Origin: Rhodanobacteraceae bacterium
GTDB taxonomy: Bacteria; Pseudomonadota; Gammaproteobacteria; Xanthomonadales; Rhodanobacteraceae
Direction: 5' to 3'
Assembly (NCBI GenBank): GCA_025924775.1
Contig: JAICHS010000023.1
Location: 1 to 16,675, forward strand
DNA: 16,675 nucleotides
Position numbers and translations under genes: made by a program. The notes under the pieces were generated by a model. The model was not told the DNA's origin. It was given only the letters and a program-made list of their open reading frames with translations, and did not search any database. Below are positions 1-6,813 of the stretch, in pieces; position 1 is the stretch's first letter; the number at the start of each line of letters is the position of its first letter.

Positions 1-455
1 CCGCGCACGTAAGCCGCAGCCAGCTCGGCCACGATCTGCGGGTCGGCGTCGAAGGCCCGCTCGCCAATCACGCGGTTGCCGCGCGCCAGGTCCACCACCG
101 GCGCGAACGACAGGTCGATGCCGCACGCGCGCACTTCGCTGGCCATCACGATGGCGTGCATTTCCGCCATCGCGACGCCGGCCTGGGGATCGCGGTGGTA
201 CAGCTCGCCGATGCGTGCGAGCGGCGGCAGGCGCGTAAACCCCGGGCGAAAACGTTGGACCGGCCCGCCTTCATGGTCCACGCACACCACGAAGCCGTCG
301 CCGCGCAACGCGCGGACCGACGCCACCAGTTCCAGCAATTGTTCGCGGCTTGCGTAATTGCGCGTAAACAGGATCGCCCCGCTTACTTCGGGTGCCAGCA
401 ACCGCGCGCGTTCGTGCGCGGCAAGCTGCCTGCCTTCGAGACCCACGATCAGCAT
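1..455 (-). CDS. nagZ: beta-N-acetylhexosaminidase NagZ, N-terminal part (cut by left edge)
   Basis: NagZ is a cytoplasmic glycoside hydrolase family 3 enzyme that removes N-acetylglucosamine from anhydro-muropeptides during peptidoglycan recycling. About 151 residues are visible, roughly the first 45% of a protein of usually 330-340 residues. The N-terminus begins MLIVGLEG, followed by GAILFTRNY (about residues 30-38) and the family stretch VDHEGGPVQRFRPGFTRLPP, then IDLSFAPVVDL and NRVIGERAFDADP. The catalytic loop with the KHFPGHG motif lies beyond the edge and cannot be checked. The ATG at 455 is where family similarity starts; no clear Shine-Dalgarno is visible before it. It lies 82 bases downstream of rlmI on the same strand, so co-transcription is possible. 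The family call is secure from the motifs; the completeness of the gene is unknown. Confidence 0.93.
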   Translation of the reverse strand, partial: MLIVGLEGRQLAAHERARLLAPEVSGAILFTRNYASREQLLELVASVRALRGDGFVVCVDHEGGPVQRFRPGFTRLPPLARIGELYHRDPQAGVAMAEMHAIVMASEVRACGIDLSFAPVVDLARGNRVIGERAFDADPQIVAELAAAYVR

Positions 456-537
456 GAGACACCACGTGCGTTGCGGCGGCGCTGCCGGAAGCGGCAATGA
501 TAGGGCACCCGTTTGCCGCGCGGCGTGCGCGGCCCGC

Positions 538-1746
538 TCAGGTGGCCGGCAACACGCGGCACACGAATCCCTTCAGGTAATCGGTTTCCGGGATCGCCGG
601 ATGCACGGGATGGTCAGGCGCCTGCTGCAACTGCTGCAGCACCTGCACGTTGCGATCGAGGTGGCGCGCGCCCTTCTGGACCGCATCCAGCAACCCGGCG
701 CGCGGCATGTGGTACGAGCACGAGCAGGTGACCAGGATGCCGTCGCGGGCCAACACCTGCATGGCCAGCTCGTTGATGCGGCGGTAAGCCAGCGCGCCTT
801 CCTTCAGATCCTTCCGGCGCTTGACGAAGGCCGGGGGATCCAGGATCACCACATCGAAATGCTCGCGACGCTCGCGCAAGTCCTTCAGGTAGTCGAATGC
901 ATCGGCCCGAGCAACCCGCACGCGATCGGCCAGGCCGTTGCGCGCCGCGTTTTCCCCGGCCCGCTGGACCGCCGCGGCCGAGGCATCCACGCACACGACC
1001 TCCTGCGCGCCCATCGCCGCGGCGCGCAGCCCCCACGCGCCCAAGTAGGCGAACATGTCCAGCACGCGCTTGCCCTGGACAAGCGGCGCCAGCGCGTCAC
1101 GGTTGGCGCGCTGGTCATAGAACCACCCGGTTTTCTGGCCACCCGTTGCATCCAGCACGAACTCCACCCCGCCTTCGCGCACCTGCAGCGTGTCGGGCGG
1201 CTCGCCGAATGCAACCTTGACCTCGGGCGCCAGGCCTTCGAGCTCGCGGATGCCCGCGTCGTTCTTCCAGATCATCGCGCGCGGATTGAACACTTTCCGC
1301 ACCGCCTGCTCAACCTGCGGTTGCAGGCGTTCGATGCCGGCGGTGGTGGCCTGCGCCACGACCACGTCGTCGAACCGGTCCAGCGTCAGACCGGGCACGC
1401 CGTCGGATTCGCCGTACAGCAGACGATAGAACGGTTCCGCGTGCAGCCGTTCGCGCAGGGCCAGGGCCACTTGCAGCCGGTGCGTCAGCAACGACACGTC
1501 CAGCGGATGCCCGATGCCGCGCGCGACCAGCCGCGCACAGATCAGCGAATGCGGATTGACGTAGCCGACGCCCACCGGCCTGCCGTTGGCCGCGACCACG
1601 GCGCACGCCTCGCCGGGCTGGAACGAGGCCAGTGGCGAGCGCGCGACGTCCACCTCGTTGGCGAACACCCACAGGTGTCCCGCGCGCAAGCGTGCGTCCT
1701 CGCCGCGTTTCAGGTACAACGCGGGATATTCAACGGGCTCGTTCAC
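538..1746 (-). CDS. rlmI: 23S rRNA (cytosine(1962)-C5)-methyltransferase, RlmI family
   Basis: This is a class I SAM-dependent RNA methyltransferase of the RlmI type, which in E. coli methylates C1962 of 23S rRNA. The protein of 402 residues matches the usual length of about 390-400. It has an N-terminal PUA-like RNA-binding region (ALYLKRGEDARLRAGHLWVF at the start), a central linker with VNPHSLICARL, and a Rossmann methyltransferase domain. In that domain are KTGWFYDQRANR, the SAM motif LDMFAYLGAWGLRAA, the acidic motif VVCVDAS, the motif IV sequence ILDPPAF and the late cysteine motif VTCSCSYHM, which carries the presumed catalytic cysteine. I chose the GTG at 1746 because GAGGG precedes it at 1754-1758; an upstream in-frame GTG at 1770 has no such site and would add 8 residues. 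It is divergent from the DUF255 gene. The specific rRNA target is inferred from family membership. Confidence 0.88.
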   Translation of the reverse strand: MNEPVEYPALYLKRGEDARLRAGHLWVFANEVDVARSPLASFQPGEACAVVAANGRPVGVGYVNPHSLICARLVARGIGHPLDVSLLTHRLQVALALRERLHAEPFYRLLYGESDGVPGLTLDRFDDVVVAQATTAGIERLQPQVEQAVRKVFNPRAMIWKNDAGIRELEGLAPEVKVAFGEPPDTLQVREGGVEFVLDATGGQKTGWFYDQRANRDALAPLVQGKRVLDMFAYLGAWGLRAAAMGAQEVVCVDASAAAVQRAGENAARNGLADRVRVARADAFDYLKDLRERREHFDVVILDPPAFVKRRKDLKEGALAYRRINELAMQVLARDGILVTCSCSYHMPRAGLLDAVQKGARHLDRNVQVLQQLQQAPDHPVHPAIPETDYLKGFVCRVLPAT

Positions 1747-1753
1747 GCGGCAA

Positions 1754-1758
1754 CCCTC
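1754..1758 (-). promoter_or_regulatory. ribosome binding site that decides the rlmI start
   Basis: GAGGG on the minus strand lies 7 bases before the GTG at 1746. The alternative GTG at 1770 is preceded by TTTGGC, with no purine-rich site, so the shorter protein is favoured. Confidence 0.55.
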
Positions 1759-1770
1759 GGTTCCAAGCAC

Positions 1771-1917
1771 GCCAAACTAACGCAGTCGGGTGGATCTCCA
1801 CAAGCCGCGCGATGCGTGGGCCGGTGCCGCGTCGCACCCACTCCCGGAAAACCGCCGGCAATCGCGGAGAACTCCGGCCCGGCCGGATGCTTTCTTGCGT
1901 CGCGTTAGCATGACGCC
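1771..1917. other. divergent intergenic region rlmI / DUF255
   Basis: These 147 bases must hold the promoters for two divergent genes. I see no convincing -35/-10 pair on either strand. An in-frame TAG at 1906-1908 shows that the plus-strand gene cannot start before the ATG at 1918. Nothing else recognisable is present. Confidence 0.4.
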
Positions 1918-4017
1918 ATGAACCCTGACGATTTCGCACGCAACCGGCTGGCCGGCGCGTCCAGTCCCTACCTGCGCCAACACGCCGGCAATCCTGTCCA
2001 TTGGCAACCTTGGGACGACGCCACGCTGGCGCACGCGCGTGCCAGCGACACGCCCATCCTGCTTTCCATCGGCTACAGCGCCTGCCATTGGTGCCACGTG
2101 ATGGCGCACGAGTGTTTCGAGGACGCCAGCATCGCCGACGCGATGAACCGCGGGTTCGTCAGCATCAAGCTGGACCGCGAGGAGCGTCCCGACATCGACC
2201 GCGTCTACCAGCTGGCGCAGCAGGCGCTCAGCGGTCGCGGCGGCGGCTGGCCGTTGACGGCCTTCCTCGACCCGCAAGACCTCGCGCCATTTTTCGTTGG
2301 TACGTATTTCCCGCCCACGCCGCGGCATGGCCTGCCGGGGTTCCCCGAAGTGCTGCAACGGGTGCGTGCGTATTTCGACACGCACCGGGACGCGCTGCGC
2401 ACACAAGCCGGACAACTGCGCGAGTGGCTGCAACAGGCGCAGGCCGACACGGCGAATGGCACGGTCGATGGCGCAGCCGTGCAGGCCACCGCCCTGCAGC
2501 GGATCGCCGCGCGCTTCGACGCGCGCCACGGCGGCAACGCGGGCGCCCCGAAATTTCCGCGCGCGACGGAACTCGAGTGGTTGCTGGACGCGCGCGACAA
2601 CCGTGCGCAGGCGCTCGAAATGGCGCGCCTCACGCTTGCCAACATGGCGGCGCGCGGCCTGCAGGACCACCTGGGCGGCGGTTTCTACCGCTACTGCGTG
2701 GACGCAGACTGGAGCATCCCGCATTTCGAGAAAATGCTGTACGACAACACGCAACTGCTGCCGGTATACGCGCGGCTCGCATCCGATCCGTCGGCGGAAC
2801 CAGCCTTGCGCGACACGGCCCTCGCGGCCGCGCGCGGCATCGTCGACTGGCTGGACCACGCCATGACCGCGCCGGATGGCGCGTTCTACAGCTCGCTCGA
2901 TGCCGACAGTGAGCACAGCGAGGGCAAGTACTACCTGTGGACGCGCGAGGCGATCCAAGCCGCGCTCGACCCGGACGAGGTGGCGTTGGCGGAAGCCGCG
3001 TTCGGCCTGGATGCGCCGCCCAACTTCGAGGAGCGCGCGTGGCATCTGTTGCGCGACGTGCCCATCGCCACGCTCGCACAACGGTTCAACCGGCCACCGG
3101 CCGTGATCGCGGAGCAGCTGGAAGGCATCCGCCGGCGCCTGCGCAGCGTACGCCGCCAACGCGTACCGCCCGCACGCGACGACAAGCGCCTGACCGCGTG
3201 GAACGCGCTCGCGATTTCCGGCCTGGCCCGCAGCGCACGGCTGCTGGACGACCCGCGCTGCGCCGACATGGCGCGCCGTGCGCTGGACGCCCTGCGCAGC
3301 GCGGTGTGGCTCGACGGCCAGTTGTACGCCAACGCAGCGGCGCCCGTATGGCGCATCCCCGGTTTCCTCGACGACCACGCGCTGCTGCTGGACGCGCTGC
3401 TGGAAGTGCTGCAACTCACGTTCGAGCCACGCGATCTCGCCTGGGCGCTCGCCTTGGCCGACGTGCTGGTCGATCGCTTCAACGACGCGGACTCGGGTGG
3501 GTTCCGGTTTTCGACGCCGCAGCACGCGACGCCGCTTGCCAGCGTCGGCAACTGGACGGACGACGCCTTGCCGAACGGTGGCGCGGTGGCGATCCGCGCG
3601 CTGCTGCGACTGGGCCACCTGCTGGGCGATACGCGCTATCTCGACCGCGCGGCGCAGGCACTGCACGCAGCCACGGGCGCCCTGCAGCGCTACCCGGATG
3701 CCTGCTGCATGCTCCTGCGTGCGTTGACGGAATCCATCCACCCACGCCCGCAGGTGGTGGTGCGTTGCCCGGCCGCGCGCGCAGCGGACTGGCAGGCCGC
3801 GCTGCGCTCAGCCGTCCGCGCCAATGCAGATGCCGGAGCGGAATCCCTGGAAACTTTCCTGATTCCCGCGGAGGCGGGCGAGCTGCCCGGCGTGCTCGCC
3901 GCGCGCGCAGCGCACGCTGGCGGCGCCGCCTACGTCTGCTCGGGCCTCACCTGCCAGGCACCGGTCACAGCGCCTACCGCGCTGGCCGACGCCGTACGCG
4001 TGGCCATGGCGACCTGA
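1918..4017 (+). CDS. thioredoxin-domain protein of the DUF255 (YyaL/SPATA20-like) family
   Basis: A 699-residue protein of the conserved DUF255 family (bacterial YyaL, animal SPATA20), whose biochemical role is poorly defined. The N-terminal thioredoxin-like domain (about residues 5-165) opens with NRLAGASSPYLRQHAGNPV and has the family signature SACHWCHVM, with the CxxC-type cysteines at C56 and C59. It continues with DREERPDIDRVY and GGWPLTAFLDP. The rest resembles an (alpha/alpha)6 barrel of the type found in N-acylglucosamine epimerases, including LGGGFYRYCVDADWSIPHFE (about 251-270), DADSEHSEGKYYLW and DDKRLTAWNALAI. Length and domain order match the family. There is no signal peptide, so it is probably cytoplasmic. 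The start is fixed by an in-frame TAG 10 bases upstream; there is no strong Shine-Dalgarno. It ends 8 bases from the convergent TPM gene. A redox or sugar-isomerising activity is possible but unproven. Confidence 0.93.
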   Translation: MNPDDFARNRLAGASSPYLRQHAGNPVHWQPWDDATLAHARASDTPILLSIGYSACHWCHVMAHECFEDASIADAMNRGFVSIKLDREERPDIDRVYQLAQQALSGRGGGWPLTAFLDPQDLAPFFVGTYFPPTPRHGLPGFPEVLQRVRAYFDTHRDALRTQAGQLREWLQQAQADTANGTVDGAAVQATALQRIAARFDARHGGNAGAPKFPRATELEWLLDARDNRAQALEMARLTLANMAARGLQDHLGGGFYRYCVDADWSIPHFEKMLYDNTQLLPVYARLASDPSAEPALRDTALAAARGIVDWLDHAMTAPDGAFYSSLDADSEHSEGKYYLWTREAIQAALDPDEVALAEAAFGLDAPPNFEERAWHLLRDVPIATLAQRFNRPPAVIAEQLEGIRRRLRSVRRQRVPPARDDKRLTAWNALAISGLARSARLLDDPRCADMARRALDALRSAVWLDGQLYANAAAPVWRIPGFLDDHALLLDALLEVLQLTFEPRDLAWALALADVLVDRFNDADSGGFRFSTPQHATPLASVGNWTDDALPNGGAVAIRALLRLGHLLGDTRYLDRAAQALHAATGALQRYPDACCMLLRALTESIHPRPQVVVRCPAARAADWQAALRSAVRANADAGAESLETFLIPAEAGELPGVLAARAAHAGGAAYVCSGLTCQAPVTAPTALADAVRVAMAT

Positions 4018-4025
4018 GTTTCCTG

Positions 4026-4517
4026 TCACAGCACCACGGGCGCGTCCGGCAATTCGTTGCGACGGCCGGGGCCAGGCGGCAGGTACAACTCCAGCAGCTT
4101 GTGCGTCGCCTCGATGCCGGCCAACGCGCCTTCCTTCCAGTGTTCCTGCCGGAAGTGCTCGCTCATGCACGCGATGATGGGCTGCCACGAGCCTTCGGGC
4201 AGCCGCGCCACCACGCCGCGGTCGGGAATGATCTCGATGGTGTAGTCGCCCAGCAATACGTAGATCAGGATGCCAGTGCGGCGTTCGGTGTCCCACACCC
4301 GCAGCTCGCCGAACACGCTTTCCGCGCGTTCGCGGATACGGCGCCCGCCGATCAGGTAGCGTGCGGGCAGGCGCGCTTCGACCGCAAAGCAGATTTCACC
4401 GTCGTGCTGCACCTCACCACGGGCAATCAGCTGCTGGATTTCCTGCATCGCCGCAGGCGGGAACGCCCGGCTTGCCGGCGCATGAAACCAGTGCCGCAAC
4501 CATCGCATCGCATCCAT
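4026..4517 (-). CDS. small TPM-domain protein, last gene of the lemA/TPM cluster
   Basis: A 163-residue protein resembling the TPM domain family (PF04536), without a signal peptide or clear membrane segment. The recognisable part is the second half: ERAESVFGELRVWDTE, GILIYVLLGDYTIEIIPDRG and LPEGSWQPII, which matches the TPM pattern of a hydrophobic strand followed by a conserved D-G turn and a W. The ATG overlaps the stop codon of the preceding TPM gene by one base (TGATG), and GGGGAG stands 6 bases before the ATG, so it has its own ribosome site and is probably also coupled. LemA and one or two TPM proteins occur together in many proteobacteria, but the function is not established. Convergent with the DUF255 gene, 8 bases away. 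Confidence 0.85.
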   Translation of the reverse strand: MDAMRWLRHWFHAPASRAFPPAAMQEIQQLIARGEVQHDGEICFAVEARLPARYLIGGRRIRERAESVFGELRVWDTERRTGILIYVLLGDYTIEIIPDRGVVARLPEGSWQPIIACMSEHFRQEHWKEGALAGIEATHKLLELYLPPGPGRRNELPDAPVVL

Positions 4518-5419
4518 CACCAACTCCCCGAAGCCCCGCCACCGCCGGTCGAACCACCACCGCCTGAAAAACCGCCACCACCGCCGAAACCGCCGCCACC
4601 GAATCCGCCAAAGCCGCCGCCGCCAAAGCCGCCCCAGCCACCGTGGCCGCCGCGGCTGGCGTAGGTGCCGCCGGCGCCGCCCACGAAGCCAAGCAACAAC
4701 CCGAGTACCCCGAACGCCAGTCCCAGCGGCCACAAGCCACTGAACGCCCACGCCAATGCGCCCGTCACCCCACCAACCACCCCGGCCCGCGGCACGCGCG
4801 GCAGCCGGCCAAACATCGCGCGCGCCCACGTCAGCACGAAGCCCGCGACCAGCAACCCGGTGAACCAATCCTGTCCGTGCGCGACCCCACCGGAGCCGCG
4901 CTGCGGCCCTTGCATCGGCGGCGGCAACGGCTCGCCATCGATCAGCTTGGTGAGCGCGCCGACGGTATCCTCAAGACCACCGTAGAAGTCGCCGACCCTG
5001 AACTTCGGCGACAGATATTCGCGGATGATGCGCGAGGCCGCGGCATCCGGAATCGCGCCTTCGAGGCCGTAGCCGGTTTCGATCATCGCGCGATGGTCGT
5101 TTTTGGCCACCACCACCAGCACGCCATCATCCACGCCCTGGCGTCCGATTTTCCACGCATCGAACACCCGCGTGGCGTACGCGGCGATGTCCTCGGGCTG
5201 CGTCGTCGGCAGCATCAGCACCACCACCTGCGCGCCCTTGCGCTGCTCCAGCACCGCGAGCTGTGTATCCAGCTGCTGCACCTGCGGCGCGGTGAGCGTA
5301 CCGGTCAGGTCGGTGACGCGCGCCTTCAGCGCTGGTACCGGCACGTCGGCCCGTGCGCCGCCGACCCCGGTGACCAGCAAGGCGGCAAGCACCAACCAGC
5401 CACGCAGCGCGGTTTTCAC
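4517..5419 (-). CDS. YgcG-type TPM-domain membrane protein with glycine-rich tail
   Basis: A 300-residue exported membrane protein of the YgcG/TPM family. Residues 1-24 are a signal peptide (KTALRG then a hydrophobic run, probable cleavage ARA-D). A TPM domain spans about residues 30-160, with VTDLTGTL, a strand AQVVVLML, GVDDGVLVVVAKNDHRAMIE and GYGLEGAIPD. A linker (PLPPPMQGPQRGSGG) leads to hydrophobic segments at about 186-204 and 219-250. The last 45 residues are almost entirely Gly with Ser, Phe and Trp, ending GASGSW; such tails are common in this family. The TPM domain should face the periplasm. The start is a GTG 7 bases after the lemA stop with no Shine-Dalgarno between, so translation probably depends on lemA. 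Biochemical role unknown; phosphatase activity proposed for distant plant homologues should not be assumed here. Confidence 0.9.
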   Translation of the reverse strand: MKTALRGWLVLAALLVTGVGGARADVPVPALKARVTDLTGTLTAPQVQQLDTQLAVLEQRKGAQVVVLMLPTTQPEDIAAYATRVFDAWKIGRQGVDDGVLVVVAKNDHRAMIETGYGLEGAIPDAAASRIIREYLSPKFRVGDFYGGLEDTVGALTKLIDGEPLPPPMQGPQRGSGGVAHGQDWFTGLLVAGFVLTWARAMFGRLPRVPRAGVVGGVTGALAWAFSGLWPLGLAFGVLGLLLGFVGGAGGTYASRGGHGGWGGFGGGGFGGFGGGGFGGGGGFSGGGGSTGGGGASGSW

Positions 5420-5426
5420 GGTGTGC

Positions 5427-6044
5427 TCAATGCGCGCTGGACGCCGACGCCGGCGCGCCGAAATCCACCTCCGGCGCGGTCGAGATCGCGGCTTCGTTGG
5501 CCACCGTGAAGTTTGGCTTCACCTCGTAACCGAACATCTTCGCGGTAAGGTTTTCCGGGAAGCTGCGGATATAACTGTTGTAATCCTGCACCGCCTTGAC
5601 GTAGCGGTTGCGCGCGACCGTGATGCGGTTTTCGGTGCCCTCAAGCTGCGCCTGCAGGTTCTGGAACAGCCCGTCGGCCTTGAGGTTGGGGTAGTTCTCC
5701 GACACTGCCATCAGGCGCGTCAGCGCGCTGGACAGTTCGCCCTGCGCGGCCTGGAACTTCGCAAGGGATGCCGCATCATCGGCATTGATGGTTACCTGCC
5801 CAACCCTGGCGCGTGCATCGGTCACCTCGCGGAACACCCGTTCCTCGTGCGCGGCATAACCCTTGACGGTTGCGACCAGGTTGGGCACCAGGTCGGCACG
5901 CCGCTGGTACTGGTTGACCACTTCCGACCACGCGGCCTTGACCGCTTCGTCCTTCTGCTGGATCTGGTTGTAGCCGCAGCCGGACAGCACGCCGCAGGCC
6001 AGCAGCAGCGTGAGACCCGCAACCAGCATTCGTAGCGCGCGCAT
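5427..6044 (-). CDS. lemA: LemA family lipoprotein
   Basis: LemA proteins are small membrane-anchored alpha-helical proteins of uncertain function. This one has 205 residues, a normal size. A lipoprotein signal (MRALRMLVAGLTLLLACGVL) ends in the lipobox LSGC, with the acylated cysteine predicted at residue 23. The body carries the family landmarks DEAVKAAWSEVVNQYQRRAD, LVPNLVATVKGYAAHE, the helix around ARARVGQVTI, AQGELSSALTRLM, ENYPNLKA and LEGTENRITVARNRY, then DYNSYIRSFP and the end of the domain at MFGYEVKPNF. The ATG at 6044 is fixed by AGGAGGA six bases upstream, the best ribosome site of the cluster. It begins 62 bases after dgkA and is followed after 7 bases by the TPM gene, so the three LemA/TPM genes look like one operon acting together at the cell envelope. 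Confidence 0.95.
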   Translation of the reverse strand: MRALRMLVAGLTLLLACGVLSGCGYNQIQQKDEAVKAAWSEVVNQYQRRADLVPNLVATVKGYAAHEERVFREVTDARARVGQVTINADDAASLAKFQAAQGELSSALTRLMAVSENYPNLKADGLFQNLQAQLEGTENRITVARNRYVKAVQDYNSYIRSFPENLTAKMFGYEVKPNFTVANEAAISTAPEVDFGAPASASSAH

Positions 6045-6106
6045 GGGAATCCTCCTGTCGGCCGTCGGGCGATTGCAACACGCGCGCCCCCCGCGCGCAA
6101 CGGGCA

Positions 6107-6478
6107 TCACCACGCCCGCGATCCCAGGATCACGCCCCACACCACCAGCACGTTCAGCATCAGCAGGAACACCGCGGCCGAGCCCATGTCCTTGATGCGC
6201 CCCGCCACTTCGTCGCGCCCGGGCCACAGCCTGTCCACCAGGGCCTCGATGCCGGAGTTCAGCATTTCAGCGGCCGGCACCGGCAGCAGGGATCCTGCCA
6301 GCAGGGCTTTTTCGAGTGCGCCATCGCCCAGCCACAACCCGACCGGCAGCAGGATCACGCACAGGATGGCTTCCAGCCGGAACGACGCCTCGATGCGCCA
6401 GCCCGCGCGCAGGCCCTTGAGCGACCAGCGCAGTGCCAGCCAGATCTGGCGCGGTCCGCGATTGACTTGACTCGGCAT
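6107..6478 (-). CDS. dgkA: diacylglycerol kinase, DgkA type
   Basis: A 123-residue integral inner-membrane kinase that phosphorylates diacylglycerol to phosphatidate, recycling the lipid released during membrane-derived oligosaccharide or LPS modification. Length matches E. coli DgkA (122). The family sequence is clear: an amphipathic N-terminal helix with WSLKGLRAGWRIEASFRLE, three hydrophobic helices (about 35-52, 57-82 and 100-118), and the active-site block AEMLNSGIEALVDR. In that block E71, N74 and E78 correspond to the essential E69, N72 and E76 of E. coli. It is followed by GRIKDMGSAAV. The ATG at 6478 has GGGAG five bases upstream (plus-strand 6484-6488). It is divergent from the DUF3311 gene and upstream of lemA on the same strand; whether it shares the lemA transcript is open, as 62 bases separate them. 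Confidence 0.96.
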   Translation of the reverse strand: MPSQVNRGPRQIWLALRWSLKGLRAGWRIEASFRLEAILCVILLPVGLWLGDGALEKALLAGSLLPVPAAEMLNSGIEALVDRLWPGRDEVAGRIKDMGSAAVFLLMLNVLVVWGVILGSRAW

Positions 6479-6627
6479 GGCAACTCCCACTGGCGCCACC
6501 ACTGCGGTCCGACGGCGAGGCCGGGCCCTGGTGGCAACCCGCAAGCCCGGGGACCGAGCCGCAAGGCCGCGTATGATGCCACAGCCGTCGACCCGCAACC
6601 TTCTGTCCCACGTCAGCGAGCCTCGTC
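6479..6627. promoter_or_regulatory. divergent intergenic region dgkA / DUF3311 with possible -10 box
   Basis: 149 bases between divergent genes. On the plus strand TATGAT at 6572-6577 is a close match to a sigma-70 -10 box, but no good -35 lies 16-18 bases upstream, so the promoter is only a candidate for the DUF3311/symporter pair. GCCACCA near 6495 and TGGTGGC near 6530 form a weak inverted repeat. No clear promoter for dgkA was found. Confidence 0.25.
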
Positions 6628-6813
6628 ATGCCACGCAAAGCCCTGCACGGTTTGCTGTTGCTGCTGCCATTCATTGCCTTGCTTTGGGTTGGCCTGTTCA
6701 ACCGCGCGCAGCCGGCTTTCCTGGGCATACCGTTCTTCTACGTCTGGATGTGCCTCTGGATCCTGTTGACCGCGCTGCTGACCTGGGTCGTGCATCGCGG
6801 ATGGCACGCATGA
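6628..6813 (+). CDS. DUF3311 small membrane protein, partner of the symporter
   Basis: A 61-residue protein with two membrane segments: about residues 8-24 (GLLLLLPFIALLWVGLF) and about 37-54 (YVWMCLWILLTALLTWVV), separated by the loop NRAQPAFLGIPFF. This is the DUF3311 pattern, including the conserved P-x-G-x-P-F-F turn. DUF3311 genes typically sit directly before a sodium:solute symporter, as here, and the stop codon overlaps the symporter ATG (ATGA). A role as a small accessory subunit of the transporter is inferred from this linkage. There is no strong Shine-Dalgarno before the ATG. Confidence 0.88.
   Translation: MPRKALHGLLLLLPFIALLWVGLFNRAQPAFLGIPFFYVWMCLWILLTALLTWVVHRGWHA

Noticed and set aside
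483..496. A small hairpin (TGCCG-GAAG-CGGCA) between rlmI and nagZ as a terminator
   Set aside because: Only a 5-bp stem with no T run on either strand; too weak to support termination.
358..1908. A 516-codon plus-strand open frame opposite nagZ and rlmI
   Set aside because: It crosses two genuine minus-strand genes and the gap between them, with no conserved motif.
1777..3741. A 654-codon minus-strand open frame opposite the DUF255 gene
   Set aside because: Arg/Gln/Val-rich sequence without domain or ribosome site; a shadow of the real plus-strand gene.
4520..4670. A proline-rich repeat-like plus-strand stretch (PPPPxPP units)
   Set aside because: It is the complement of the glycine-rich tail of the YgcG-type TPM protein, not a separate repeat element or gene.
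6061..6106. A GC-only inverted repeat (GCGCGC around a G run) between dgkA and lemA as a terminator
   Set aside because: It lacks a T tract and is within the range expected for such GC-rich DNA.
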